From Streptomyces sp. TSRI0281 (lineage in GTDB: Bacteria; Actinomycetota; Actinomycetes; Streptomycetales; Streptomycetaceae): a stretch of DNA of 64,000 nucleotides. The DNA lies in assembly GCF_001905125.1 (NCBI RefSeq), contig NZ_LWLE01000014.1, forward strand, positions 78,485 through 142,484. The letters are read 5' to 3'. The translations under genes and the position numbers were made by a program. Positions 1 through 9,949 of this stretch are shown one piece after another. The notes under the pieces were generated by a model, which saw only the letters and a list, made by a program, of their open reading frames with translations, searched no databases and was not told where the DNA came from. Numbering within the stretch: the stretch's first letter is position 1; each line of letters begins with the position of its first letter.

Positions 1-505
1 TACCGAGCCCGGCCGCCTCGTTCAGATCGTCGGTGTGCACGACGAGTTCCACGGTGCGGGTGACCAGGAAATCGACGAGCCGCATCGTCCCGACCCGGGT
101 CGGCAGCAGCCGGTCCCCCGCTCCCTCCGGCACCGCCGCCGCGAACCGCTCGGCGGTCTCCGCGTACAGCGCGTCGAGGTCGGGGCGGTCCAGGGCGAGG
201 GCCAGGGTGTCGTCGGTGATCCGTCCGGCCCGCGCGGCGGTGGAGGACGGCCACTGGAGCAGCCCGACCTCGGGCTTCGGGCCCGACGGCTCCGGCAGCT
301 CCAGATTCCGGCTGACGTGGGAGAGCGCCATCGTGAGGTGCACGGCCAGGTCCCGCACCGTCCAGTCCCCGAGCCGGGTCGGCAGGGCGAGCTGCTCGGG
401 CGTCAGGACCCTTACGGCTTCCCGGACAAGGGCGAACTGGTCGAGGACCGCGGTCCGGGTCCTGGCGTGGTCGTAGGTGCGCGGACGCTTCTTGGCCGGT
501 GGCAT
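1..505 (-). CDS. Maleylpyruvate isomerase-like (MDMPI/DinB) protein, 3' end outside window
   Basis: The gene reads leftward from an ATG at 505 and is still open at base 1, so only the first 168 residues are visible. They form a four-helix DinB/MDMPI N-terminal domain, the fold of mycothiol-dependent maleylpyruvate isomerase. The putative metal ligands are present: His in DLAVHL near residue 56, and the later E-x3-H in VELVVHTDD. The N-terminus is basic (MPPAKKRPR). Streptomyces relatives usually carry a C-terminal sterol-carrier-like domain, but that part lies outside the window. The family is seen in the sequence; the substrate is unknown, and a thiol-dependent isomerase or transferase is only an inference. 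It is the last visible gene of a leftward run that starts at the purine operon. Confidence 0.8.
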   Translation of the reverse strand, partial: MPPAKKRPRTYDHARTRTAVLDQFALVREAVRVLTPEQLALPTRLGDWTVRDLAVHLTMALSHVSRNLELPEPSGPKPEVGLLQWPSSTAARAGRITDDTLALALDRPDLDALYAETAERFAAAVPEGAGDRLLPTRVGTMRLVDFLVTRTVELVVHTDDLNEAAGLG

Positions 506-596
506 ACGGCCGAGACTAACCGGCGCCCCCGACACCGCCCGTGCACCCGGATCAGGAGGGGCCGACCGGCTCCCCGGCAGTCCCCCGGCGCTGGGA

Positions 597-1460
597 TCAG
601 GCGGGACCGACCGGCTCCCCCGCGCTGAACACCTCACCATTGGCCGGGACGCCGATGCCCCGCCAGGTGAACGGAATTCCGCGGGCCACATCCAGATCCG
701 GATCGTCCATCAGCTGGAAATGCACATGCGGTTCGGTGGAGTTTCCGGAATTCCCGCAACGGGCGAGTTGCTGCCCCGCCCGGACGGTGTCCCCGGCCTT
801 CACCTGGACCGAACCGCGCTGGAGGTGGGCGTACAGGGCGAATACGCCGTCGCCCAGGTCCAGAACGACATGATTTCCGACAATTCCGCTCGCGCCGAAC
901 ATGTCCCGCGCGGAAGCCTCGAACAGCATCAGATAGCCGAGGGCGAGACCCGAGTTCCGGCTCAGGTGATCGCGCTGCCCGTGGCTCGCGTGGACGACGG
1001 TCGCATCGGCCACCGCGAACAGCGGAGCACCGAACGCCGGGAAGTCCCGGTTGCGGCGGACGACCGGCCACACCCAGCGGAACGGCGGCCGGACCGGTGC
1101 GTCCTCCCCCTCGGGTTCGGCGACGATGTCGATCGCGTACGCCTGCCCGTACACATGCGTGCCGTGGCTGGGCACCTTGTCCGCCGGGCTGTTCAGCGCG
1201 GTCCAGCGGCCCACCACCGGGGGGCCGACCTCCACGGCGGGGCGTCGGCGGGGCTCCCGCGCGCGGGACGCGACACCGGTGCGGCTCAGGTGGAGAGCGA
1301 TGGCTATCGCGGCTGCCGCGGGCACGAAGGTCGCCCAGAACGGATAGAGCCGTTCGGCGAACACCCCCACGACGGCCATGACGACAAAGACGATCCAGCA
1401 CACGCGGTGCAGCACCATCAGTACCTTGCGGACAGACATGTCTTCCCCCTGGTCGGTCAT
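597..1460 (-). CDS. Membrane-anchored M23 (LytM) family peptidase-like protein
   Basis: This 287-residue protein has two hydrophobic segments at about 12-32 and 36-58 and then an extracytoplasmic LytM/M23 domain. Seen in the domain are an N-terminal His and Asp (H in GTHVYGQ, D in YAIDIV) and the H-x-H signature in EPHVHFQL, which are the zinc ligands of M23 endopeptidases. The YAHLQRGS and GDTVRAGQQLA segments are also typical of the fold. Spacing between the first His and Asp is longer than in classical lysostaphin-like enzymes, so activity is not certain. A second start at residue 8 (MSVRKV) is possible. It lies about 110 bp downstream of an ArsR-like regulator gene on the same strand, so the two may be co-transcribed. 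A role in cell-wall remodelling is inferred. Confidence 0.8.
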   Translation of the reverse strand: MTDQGEDMSVRKVLMVLHRVCWIVFVVMAVVGVFAERLYPFWATFVPAAAAIAIALHLSRTGVASRAREPRRRPAVEVGPPVVGRWTALNSPADKVPSHGTHVYGQAYAIDIVAEPEGEDAPVRPPFRWVWPVVRRNRDFPAFGAPLFAVADATVVHASHGQRDHLSRNSGLALGYLMLFEASARDMFGASGIVGNHVVLDLGDGVFALYAHLQRGSVQVKAGDTVRAGQQLARCGNSGNSTEPHVHFQLMDDPDLDVARGIPFTWRGIGVPANGEVFSAGEPVGPA

Positions 1461-1467
1461 GCGCTCC

Positions 1468-1565
1468 GTTGTCGGGCGTTCCGCAGTCGGGCGCTCCGTT
1501 GCCGGACGGCCCGTTGCCGGACACTCCGTTGCTGGGCGGCCCGTTGCCGGGCGTTTCTGCCGGGC
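1468..1565. repeat. Degenerate 15-bp tandem repeat (CCGTTGCCGGGCGGC-like)
   Basis: About six imperfect copies of a 15-bp unit fill the gap between the M23 gene and the ArsR-like gene. The units share a GTTGCCGG core. No coding role is evident in the frames used by the flanking genes. Confidence 0.55.
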
Positions 1566-1571
1566 GGCCCG

Positions 1572-2078
1572 TCACGGCCGGGCAGCCGTCAGCACCACCA
1601 GCAGCGGCACCACCCGCCCGCCCGGCACCTCGTAGCGCCCGCGCCCCGTCGTGTGCAGCCAGCCCGCGCCGGTCAGTTGGCGCAGATGGTGGTAGATCTG
1701 GCCGGTCGTGCCGACCTCGTCGAGCGCGGCCAGCTCGGCAGCCGTGCGACGGCCGCCGAGGATCTCGCGGAGCAGCCGCAGCCGTACCGGGTGGCCGAGC
1801 GCGGCGAGGGACTCGGCAGTGTCCCCCCAGTCCGCTTCCATGAGGCTCTCGGTGAGGACGCCGTACTGCCATTCGTAGCCCTCGCCGGTGGGCATCCGGA
1901 CCGCGCCCGTGTAGAGCACTCCGCCGCTGTCGGCCGCGCTCCCCACCTCGGCGAGCTGCGCCTTCAGCCCCTCCAGCGCCCAGAAGTCGCCCTCGCCGAG
2001 GTGCGGCGCCTCCCGGTCCGGCGCCTCCAGCGCGGTGAGCCGCCGTTCCAGCTCGGCGACGCGTTCTTCAAGCCCCAT
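1572..2078 (-). CDS. ArsR-like winged-helix transcriptional regulator
   Basis: The 168-residue protein begins with a short coiled coil (LEERVAELERRLTALE) and has a C-terminal winged-helix domain from about residue 85. The stretch LAALGHPVRLRLLREIL followed by GTTGQIYHHLRQLTGAGWL is the classical ArsR HTH recognition unit. No conserved cysteine pair is visible, so metal sensing of the ArsR/SmtB type is unlikely. A perfect 16-bp palindrome lies 10 bp upstream of its ATG, which suggests autoregulation. The M23 peptidase gene follows on the same strand and is the most likely target. The inducing signal is unknown. Confidence 0.82.
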   Translation of the reverse strand: MGLEERVAELERRLTALEAPDREAPHLGEGDFWALEGLKAQLAEVGSAADSGGVLYTGAVRMPTGEGYEWQYGVLTESLMEADWGDTAESLAALGHPVRLRLLREILGGRRTAAELAALDEVGTTGQIYHHLRQLTGAGWLHTTGRGRYEVPGGRVVPLLVVLTAARP

Positions 2079-2087
2079 GACTCAACC

Positions 2088-2103
2088 TTACGTAATTACG
2101 TAA
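2088..2103. promoter_or_regulatory. Perfect 16-bp palindrome, candidate operator of the ArsR-like gene
   Basis: The sequence TTACGTAATTACGTAA is a perfect palindrome. It lies 10 bp upstream of the ATG of the ArsR-like gene in an AT-rich patch that stands out from the GC-rich surroundings. It is a natural candidate for autoregulatory binding. Confidence 0.6.
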
Positions 2104-2125
2104 TCTCGTTCAACAGTGGATACGC

Positions 2126-2162
2126 CGAAGCCCCTGCCCGGACGGACCGGACAGGGGCTTCG
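2126..2162 (-). terminator. Hairpin terminator after purL
   Basis: CGAAGCCCCTG at 2126-2136 pairs perfectly with CAGGGGCTTCG at 2152-2162, and further pairs form inside. It sits 17 bp beyond the purL stop codon and would end the purSQL transcript. Confidence 0.75.
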
Positions 2163-2178
2163 AAGAGGCGGAAACGGC

Positions 2179-4424
<2,246 letters not shown>

Positions 4425-4428
<4 letters not shown>

Positions 4429-5105
4429 GCGTTGACCAGCTTCTTGATGATCGAGGTGAAGAACCCGAGGCCGTCGGTGCGACCGGTTCCGATCAGCGGC
4501 TCGACGGCGTGCTCCGGGTGCGGCATCAGGCCGACGACATTGCCCGCGGCGTTGGTGATGCCCGCGATGTCGCGCAGTGAGCCGTTGGGGTTCGCGCCCA
4601 CGTAGCGGAACGCGACACGGCCCTCGGCCTCCAGCGCGTCGAGCGTGTGCTCGTCGGCGGTGTACCGGCCGTCCATGTTCTTCAGCGGTACGGAGATCTC
4701 CTGGCCGGCGGTGTAGTCCGAGGTCCAGGCGGTCTCCGCGTTCTCCACCCGCAGCGTCTGATCGCGGCAGATGAAGTGGAGGTGGTTGTTGCGCAGCATC
4801 GCGCCGGGCAGCAGGTGCGCCTCGGTCAGGATCTGGAAACCGTTGCAGATGCCCAGGACCGGCATCCCGCCCCGCGCGTTCTCGATGATCGTCTCCATCA
4901 CCGGCGAGAAGCGGGAGATGGCCCCGGCCCGCAGGTAGTCGCCGTAGGAGAAGCCCCCGGCCAGGATGACCGCGTCGACCTGGTGCAGGTCCTTGTCACG
5001 GTGCCAGAGCGCTACGGGTTCGGCGCCCGCGATCCGGACGGCCCGCAGGCTGTCCTGGTCGTCGAGGGTGCCGGGAAAGGTGACGACTCCGATACGAGCG
5101 GTCAC
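4425..5105 (-). CDS. purQ: Phosphoribosylformylglycinamidine synthase subunit PurQ (glutaminase)
   Basis: PurQ is the class I glutamine amidotransferase that supplies ammonia to PurL. The 226-residue protein has the nucleophile Cys in GICNGFQIL and the catalytic His-x-Glu in PHPEHAVEPL near the C-terminus. The N-terminal RIGVVTFPGTLDDQD is typical. It overlaps purS upstream and purL downstream by 4 bp each (ATGA-type junctions), so the three genes form one tightly coupled operon. Confidence 0.98.
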
Positions 5106-5359
5106 TTCGGCTCCTCGACCTTCACGACGAAGTCCTCGATGACGGTGTTGGCGAGGAAGGTCTCGGCCATCTCGTGAATACGGGCCAGGGCGGCGTCGTC
5201 GACCGGCCCCTCGACCTCCAGCTCGAAACGCTTTCCCTGACGAACGTCCGCGATTCCCTCGAAGCCGAGACGCGGCAGTGCACGCTGCACCGCCTGTCCC
5301 TGCGGGTCGAGGATCTCCGGCTTGAGCATGACGTCGACTACGACGCGTGCCACTGGCAC
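5102..5359 (-). CDS. purS: Phosphoribosylformylglycinamidine synthase subunit PurS
   Basis: This 85-residue protein matches PurS, the small dimeric subunit that bridges PurQ and PurL. The start MPVARVVVDVMLKPEILDPQ and the later FEGIADVRQGKRFELEV are characteristic of the family. It is the first gene of the purSQL operon and overlaps purQ by 4 bp. Its promoter should lie in the 5360-5742 gap. Confidence 0.96.
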   Translation of the reverse strand: MPVARVVVDVMLKPEILDPQGQAVQRALPRLGFEGIADVRQGKRFELEVEGPVDDAALARIHEMAETFLANTVIEDFVVKVEEPK

Positions 5360-5742
5360 TCCCGGTGGTGTGGTGCGGCTGTGTCTACGGGGGGTTCCCC
5401 AGACCCCCGCGGGTCCACTCAGCCTACCTGGCCGAAAATTCTACGCGGGTAGATATCGGGTGAAGCAGATCACGCGGAGATATCGGACGGGACATCGCAC
5501 GGGGAAAGTCCTGGAAAAACATGTCCGGATTGCATGCGGACACGCGGATGTAATTGGCGGGGCTTCACAATGCGGTGCCAACCGCTGTACAAATGATTAC
5601 CGGGGAAAGCAACATCGCCCTGGAACACCGGAACGCCGGAACAGTCGACATCAGTCGATCCACCTCCGCATCCGCCTAACAGCCGGAAGGCCGGCATCAG
5701 CGCAAGTCCGACGCGAGGATGCCGAGGAAAGGACCGATATCC
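5360..5742. promoter_or_regulatory. Divergent intergenic region between purS and lsr2
   Basis: This 383-bp gap separates the leftward purSQL operon from rightward lsr2. It is less GC-rich than the flanking genes, as expected of promoters. CTACC near 5424 and GGTAG near 5448 form a loose inverted repeat facing purS, but I cannot match it to a known operator. An RBS-like GAGGAAAGGA at 5724-5733 precedes the lsr2 GTG. No gene is recognisable here. Confidence 0.5.
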
Positions 5743-6078
5743 GTGGCTCAGCGCGTAGTGGTTACGCTCTCCGACGACATCGACGGGGGAACAGCGGCGG
5801 AAACGGTCACCTTCGCCCTGGACGGGAAGACGTACGAGATCGACCTCAATCCCGTCAATGCAAAGAAACTGCGCAAGACCCTGGCTCCGTACGTGGCAGC
5901 CGGCCGCAAGCAGACGAACGCGGGCAAGCACGGCCGGAAGCCGACCTCGTACAGCCACACCGCCCTCGCCCCCGACCCGGCGGCCGTCCGCGCCTGGGCC
6001 CGCTCGCACCGGATGGAGGTGCCGGCCCGCGGCCGGATCCCCAAGAAGGTCTACGAGGCGTTCCACGCGGCGAGTTGA
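5743..6078 (+). CDS. lsr2: Lsr2-family nucleoid-associated histone-like protein
   Basis: Lsr2 is the actinobacterial H-NS analogue: it binds AT-rich DNA, bridges it and silences foreign genes. The N-terminal half (QRVVVTLSDDIDGG and TVTFALDGKTYEIDLN) is the dimerisation domain. The C-terminal RAWARSHRMEVPARGRIPKKV holds the RGR motif that enters the minor groove. I chose GTG at 5743 (MAQRVVVT, 111 residues) because GAGGAAAGGA lies 9 bp upstream; the in-frame ATG at 5719 precedes that RBS. A 14-bp hairpin follows. Its target genes could include the accessory DNA downstream, but that is inference. Confidence 0.95.
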   Translation: MAQRVVVTLSDDIDGGTAAETVTFALDGKTYEIDLNPVNAKKLRKTLAPYVAAGRKQTNAGKHGRKPTSYSHTALAPDPAAVRAWARSHRMEVPARGRIPKKVYEAFHAAS

Positions 6079-6120
6079 CCCGGCGGGCCGCTCCGGGGCC
6101 CGACCGCCGGACGACTTCCC

Positions 6121-6160
6121 GTGACCGGCGGCCCAGCCCCGCGGCCGGGCCGCCGGTCAC
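6121..6160 (+). terminator. Strong hairpin terminator after lsr2
   Basis: GTGACCGGCGGCCC at 6121-6134 pairs perfectly with GGGCCGCCGGTCAC at 6147-6160 around a 12-nt loop, 42 bp past the lsr2 stop codon. Confidence 0.85.
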
Positions 6161-6345
6161 GGTCGGCGCTTCGGCCGTCGCACCGTCAGGCGCGGGGCGC
6201 CCGCACGCAACCCCCTCCTCGGCGCCCGCTCCGGACCCTTCGCGCGACACCCGCAGAGAGCCGACTTGCGCGACACCCCTGCAGGTCGGCTAGAGTCTGG
6301 AGCACGCCGAGGGGCGAGGCCGCAAAGCCGAATCCCACGCAGCGT

Positions 6346-6417
6346 GCGGGTGTAGTTCAGTAGTAGAACATCCCCCTTCCAGGGGGAAGGCGCAGTGTGC
6401 AATTCCTGTCACCCGCT
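6346..6417 (+). tRNA. tRNA-Gly (anticodon TCC) with atypical D loop and T arm
   Basis: A 7-bp acceptor stem (GCGGGTG/CACCCGC), a D arm, and a CCCC CTTCCAG GGGG anticodon arm give anticodon TCC, hence glycine. Two canonical features are missing. The D loop reads CAGTAGTAG with no G18-G19 pair. The T arm has GTGC where GTTC is expected, and positions 49, 50 and 52 do not pair with 65, 64 and 62. CCA is not encoded. As I recall, staphylococcal tRNA-Gly species reserved for peptidoglycan bridge synthesis lack the same elements (GUGC instead of GTψC). A TAGAGT -10-like box lies upstream at 6291-6296. Confidence 0.85.
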
Positions 6418-6497
6418 CTGCATCACCTTGCTCGACCAGTCCGCTGGATCGGGTAGAGTGGTGAGCGCTCCACCGGTGAAAGCCGAGTGGTAGCAAT

Positions 6498-6570
6498 GCG
6501 GACGTAGCTCAGTTGGTAGAGCGCAACCTTGCCAAGGTTGAGGTCGCCAGTTCGAACCTGGTCGTCCGCT
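6498..6570 (+). tRNA. tRNA-Gly (anticodon GCC)
   Basis: This is a canonical 73-nt tRNA: acceptor stem GCGGACG/CGTCCGC, anticodon loop TTGCCAA giving GCC, T loop TTCGAAC, discriminator T, and no encoded CCA. A TAGAGT box lies at 6453-6458. It is 80 bp downstream of the atypical tRNA-Gly and is followed at once by a terminator. Confidence 0.97.
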
Positions 6571-6577
6571 CTTGATC

Positions 6578-6609
6578 AAAGGCCCTGACCGATATCGGTC
6601 GGGGCCTTT
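6578..6609 (+). terminator. Terminator after tRNA-Gly(GCC)
   Basis: AAAGGCCCTGACCGAT and ATCGGTCGGGGCCTTT form a long hairpin with one mismatch, 7 bp past the tRNA. Confidence 0.85.
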
Positions 6610-6687
6610 GTCGTATCCCCGTCGGTCTTCGCCGACCTCCATGGGTCCCGGGTCTTCTGCGAATCTCCCCACGTCGGCCGCACCCCC

Positions 6688-6726
6688 TGATGACGTTTGT
6701 CATGAGCAGTGATGACAGTGCGCACT
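6688..6726. promoter_or_regulatory. Inverted repeats upstream of the ABC exporter, candidate response-regulator operator
   Basis: ATGAC-GTTT-GTCAT at 6690-6703 is a perfect 5-bp inverted repeat. A further TGATGAC copy follows at 6710-6716, and AGTGCGCACT at 6716-6725 is palindromic. The cluster lies 35-75 bp before the first gene of an ABC transporter/two-component operon. NarL-type regulators bind such repeats, so it is a plausible site for the regulator encoded at the end of the same operon. Confidence 0.5.
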
Positions 6727-6760
6727 GCTCCCGGCCCCGATCCGGCGGAAGTCTGGTGTC

Positions 6761-7756
6761 ATGACCAGAGACGACATTCTCAACGACAGCGGACGGGGCC
6801 ACAGCCGTGACTCCGGGCAGGGCGCCGTGATCGAGGCGTCCGACGTCCGGCGCAGCTACGCGGGCGGTTTCGAGGCGGTCTCCGGTATCTCCTTCTCCGT
6901 GGCGCGCGGCGAACTGTTCGCCCTGCTCGGGACGAACGGCGCCGGCAAGACCTCCACCGTCGAGCTCCTGGAGGGCCTGGCCGCCCCCGACAGCGGAACC
7001 GTGCGCGTGCTCGGCCACGACCCGTACCGCGAACGCGCCGCCGTGCGCCCCCGGACCGGGGTGATGCTCCAGGAGGGCGGCTTCCCGTCCGATCTGACGG
7101 TCGCCGAGACCGTACGGATGTGGTCGGCCTGCACCAGTGGCGCCCGGCCCGCCGGTGAGGTCCTGGACCTCGTGGGCCTGTCGGCGCGGACCCGGGTGCG
7201 CGTCAAGCAGCTCTCCGGCGGCGAGAAGCGCCGTCTCGACCTGGCGCTGGCCCTGACCTCGCGGCCCGAGGTGCTCTTCCTGGACGAGCCGACGACCGGA
7301 CTCGACGCCGAGGGGCGGCGCGACACCTGGGATCTCGTCCGGGCGCTGCGCGACAGCGGCACCACCGTGCTGCTGACCACGCACTACCTGGAAGAGGCCG
7401 AATCGCTCGCCGACCGGCTGGCGATCATGCACCAGGGGCGGATCGTGACCACGGGGACGACCGCCGAGGTCACGGCCCGGCAGCCGGCCCGGATCCGGTT
7501 CGAGCTGCCCGCCGGCGTACCCGCCGCGCGCCTGCCGCTCCCGCTGCGGGCGGCCGCGGACGGACAGCGGATCGAGATCCGCACCCCCGCACTCCAGGAA
7601 TCCCTTGACGAACTCCTGCGCTGGGCACGGGAGTCCGGTGTTCAGCTGCTCGGGCTGGATGCCCGTTCCGCCTCCCTCGAAGAGGCGTTCCTCGACATCG
7701 CGAAGGCCCAGCACACCCGGGCCGCGCACCCGGAGAAGGAGCAGGTGGCGGCATGA
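6761..7756 (+). CDS. ABC-2 type exporter, ATP-binding subunit
   Basis: The 331-residue ATPase has every ABC motif: Walker A GTNGAGKTST, signature LSGGEKRR, Walker B VLFLDEPTTGLD and the H-loop LLTTHYLEEAE. A C-terminal extension of about 100 residues resembles the DrrA/CcmA-like regulatory tail of drug and polysaccharide exporters. It overlaps the permease gene by 4 bp, and a sensor kinase and response regulator follow. In Firmicutes and actinobacteria such four-gene sets usually respond to membrane stress or antibiotics and export lipids or drugs; the substrate here is unknown. The first 20 residues before the ABC domain are poorly conserved, so the true start could be later. Confidence 0.95.
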   Translation: MTRDDILNDSGRGHSRDSGQGAVIEASDVRRSYAGGFEAVSGISFSVARGELFALLGTNGAGKTSTVELLEGLAAPDSGTVRVLGHDPYRERAAVRPRTGVMLQEGGFPSDLTVAETVRMWSACTSGARPAGEVLDLVGLSARTRVRVKQLSGGEKRRLDLALALTSRPEVLFLDEPTTGLDAEGRRDTWDLVRALRDSGTTVLLTTHYLEEAESLADRLAIMHQGRIVTTGTTAEVTARQPARIRFELPAGVPAARLPLPLRAAADGQRIEIRTPALQESLDELLRWARESGVQLLGLDARSASLEEAFLDIAKAQHTRAAHPEKEQVAA

Positions 7757-8526
7757 CGACGACCTCGACCGCCGCGAGGCGGCTGAACGCGCTCGGGCGG
7801 GCCGAACTGACCCTCCTCCTGCGCAACCGCACGGCCGTCTTCATCGCGCTGCTGATGCCGCTGCTGATGATCTTCGCGATGAAGTCCTCGCTGGACCGGA
7901 TCGACCTCGGCGGCACCGGGCTGACCGTTACCGGGGCGGCCCTGACCGGCGGCATCGGGATGGTGCTGATCCAGGTCGTCTACATGAACCTCGTCTCCGC
8001 GTACGTGGCCCGGCGCGAGGAACTCGTCCTGAAGCGGCTGCGCACGGGCGAGGTCTCCGACCGGGAGATCCTGACCGGGACCGCCCTGCCCTCCGTGCTG
8101 CTGGCGGTCGCCCAGTGCGTACTGATGGTCGTGGTCGGCACCCTCGCCTTCGACCTGGGAGCGCCCCAGCGGCCCGCGCTGCTCGTCGCCGGGCTGCTGC
8201 TGGGCTTCCTCCTGATGGCCGCGCTGGCGGCGGCCACCGCGACCATGACCCGTACGGTGCAGAGCTCGCAGCTCACCACGTTGCCGCTGTTCTTCGTCTC
8301 GATGCTGGGGTCGGGGCTCTTCATCCCGCTGGAGGTCTTCCCGGACCGGATCGCCTCGGTGTGCGAGCTGCTGCCGGTGACCGGGGTGATGACGCTCGTA
8401 CGGCACGGCTGGCTCGGCGGCGCCGGGGGCGGCGACCTGCTCATGGCGACGGTGACCGCGCTGGCCTGGACCGGGTTCGCGGTGTTTGCTGTGCAGCGGT
8501 GGTTCCGTTGGGACCCACGACGGTGA
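7753..8526 (+). CDS. ABC-2 type exporter, permease subunit
   Basis: This 257-residue integral membrane protein has about six hydrophobic segments, beginning with RTAVFIALLMPLLMIFAM, and a conserved cytoplasmic loop (ARREELVLKRLRTGEVSDREIL) typical of ABC2_membrane permeases. It overlaps the ATPase gene by 4 bp and is separated by 16 bp from the histidine kinase. It should form the channel of the exporter. Confidence 0.93.
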   Translation: MTTTSTAARRLNALGRAELTLLLRNRTAVFIALLMPLLMIFAMKSSLDRIDLGGTGLTVTGAALTGGIGMVLIQVVYMNLVSAYVARREELVLKRLRTGEVSDREILTGTALPSVLLAVAQCVLMVVVGTLAFDLGAPQRPALLVAGLLLGFLLMAALAAATATMTRTVQSSQLTTLPLFFVSMLGSGLFIPLEVFPDRIASVCELLPVTGVMTLVRHGWLGGAGGGDLLMATVTALAWTGFAVFAVQRWFRWDPRR

Positions 8527-8542
8527 GAAGGAGGGCTGTGCC

Positions 8543-9949
8543 ATGTGGCTGAGGACGAAAGTGCGGGGCTGGCACAGCCGCAGCGGCTTCGACAAGATCG
8601 ATCTCTACACCCGCGGCACGCTGTACTCCCTGGTGTGGATAACGGTCCTGTCCCAGTCCCTGCTGACAGTGAGGCACCCGGTGCGGGGATCCGACGCGCC
8701 CGCCGTACTGATCATCGGGATGGTACTGACCGCGATCGCCCAGGGGATCTGCGGCACCTCACTGGCTGCCCGCGCGATCGAGGGCTACCTCGGCCGGCGC
8801 ACCGTCGACCGGCGGTTCATCGGTCTCGGATTCGTCCTGATGCTCGCGAACGCGGCCAGCGTGCTGGTCCTCGGCTCCTACACCGGGGTGGACCGCTTCC
8901 CCGAGCTGGTGCTGGCCCTCTGTGCGTCGGTGGTGCCCTTCCTCACCTCCTTCGTCCTCCTCGTGCCGCTGTGGGCGATCGCCCCCTTCGTGGCGACGTT
9001 GTCGGCGGCGCTGAGCGGCGGCGCCGCGCTGGCGGGCGGGGATGCCTCGTTCGTCCTGGGCACCCTGATCGGGTCGGCCTTCAGCAACGGGCTGATCGCC
9101 GTCACCGTGCGCCTGTCCGCGTGGACGCTGGGAGTGATGGCGAAACTCCGCGACGCCCAGGACATGGAGACACGGCTCGCGGTCGCCGAGGAGCGGCTGC
9201 GGTTCGGCCGCGACATGCACGATGTGCTGGGCCGGAATCTGGCGGTGATCGCGCTGAAGAGCGAGCTGGCGGTGGAACTGGCCCAGCGCGGCAATCCCGC
9301 GGCCATGGACCAGATGGTCGAGGTCCAGCGCATCGCCCGTACCTCGCAGCAGGAGGTGCGCGACGTCGTACGCGGCTACCGCGAGGCAGACCTCCGTACG
9401 GAACTGGCCGGTGCGCAGGGGGTGTTGCGGGCCGCCGGGATCGCGTGCGACATCGAGGACAGGAGCGGCGGCCGGCTCGCCCCGCCCGTGCAGGCGGCGC
9501 TCGGCTGGGTCGTCCGGGAGGCCGCGACCAATGTGCTGCGGCACGGTGATCCACGACGCTGCACGATCCGGCTCACGAACGCCGGGGGCACCGGTGTGCT
9601 GGTCGTGGAGAACGACGGCGTGCCGGACGGGGCAGGTCCCCCGAGCGGCGGCTCCGGTCTCGCCGGGCTGCGGGAACGGCTCGCCGCGCTGGGCGGTTCG
9701 CTGGAGGCGGGACCGGTGGGCGGCGGCCTGTTCCGGCTGACCGCGTCGGTGCCGGGGACGCCCTCGCCGCCGCACTCCCCCTCGCCGCTCTCTTCGTCGC
9801 CGCCCTCTTCGGCGCAGTCTCCTTCGGCGCGGCCTTCTTCGTCGCAGCCCTCTTCGGCGCCGCCCTCTTCGGCGCGGCCTTCTTCGTCGCCGGGGCGGCG
9901 CGGCGAGGACCCCGATGGTCACGACCCCGCCCTCACGGAGGAACGATGA
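8543..9949 (+). CDS. DesK-like sensor histidine kinase with Ser/Pro-rich tail
   Basis: The kinase starts at ATG 8543, preceded by AAGGAGG at 8527-8533, and has 468 residues. Residues about 25-190 hold four to six membrane segments. The HisKA_3 phospho-acceptor is RFGRDMHDVLGRNLAV. The HATPase domain shows WVVREAATNVLRHG (N box) and SGLAGLRERLAALGG (G box). After the ATPase domain comes a tail of about 60 residues made of Ser, Pro and Ala, encoded by a DNA tandem repeat at about 9788-9892. The stop codon overlaps the response regulator start by 4 bp (ATGA). It likely senses membrane or envelope stress and controls the exporter operon. Confidence 0.93.
   Translation: MWLRTKVRGWHSRSGFDKIDLYTRGTLYSLVWITVLSQSLLTVRHPVRGSDAPAVLIIGMVLTAIAQGICGTSLAARAIEGYLGRRTVDRRFIGLGFVLMLANAASVLVLGSYTGVDRFPELVLALCASVVPFLTSFVLLVPLWAIAPFVATLSAALSGGAALAGGDASFVLGTLIGSAFSNGLIAVTVRLSAWTLGVMAKLRDAQDMETRLAVAEERLRFGRDMHDVLGRNLAVIALKSELAVELAQRGNPAAMDQMVEVQRIARTSQQEVRDVVRGYREADLRTELAGAQGVLRAAGIACDIEDRSGGRLAPPVQAALGWVVREAATNVLRHGDPRRCTIRLTNAGGTGVLVVENDGVPDGAGPPSGGSGLAGLRERLAALGGSLEAGPVGGGLFRLTASVPGTPSPPHSPSPLSSSPPSSAQSPSARPSSSQPSSAPPSSARPSSSPGRRGEDPDGHDPALTEER

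Noticed and set aside
5360..5742. A PurR-type operator before purS
   Set aside because: The CTACC/GGTAG pair is too short and loose, and I know no matching consensus for Streptomyces.
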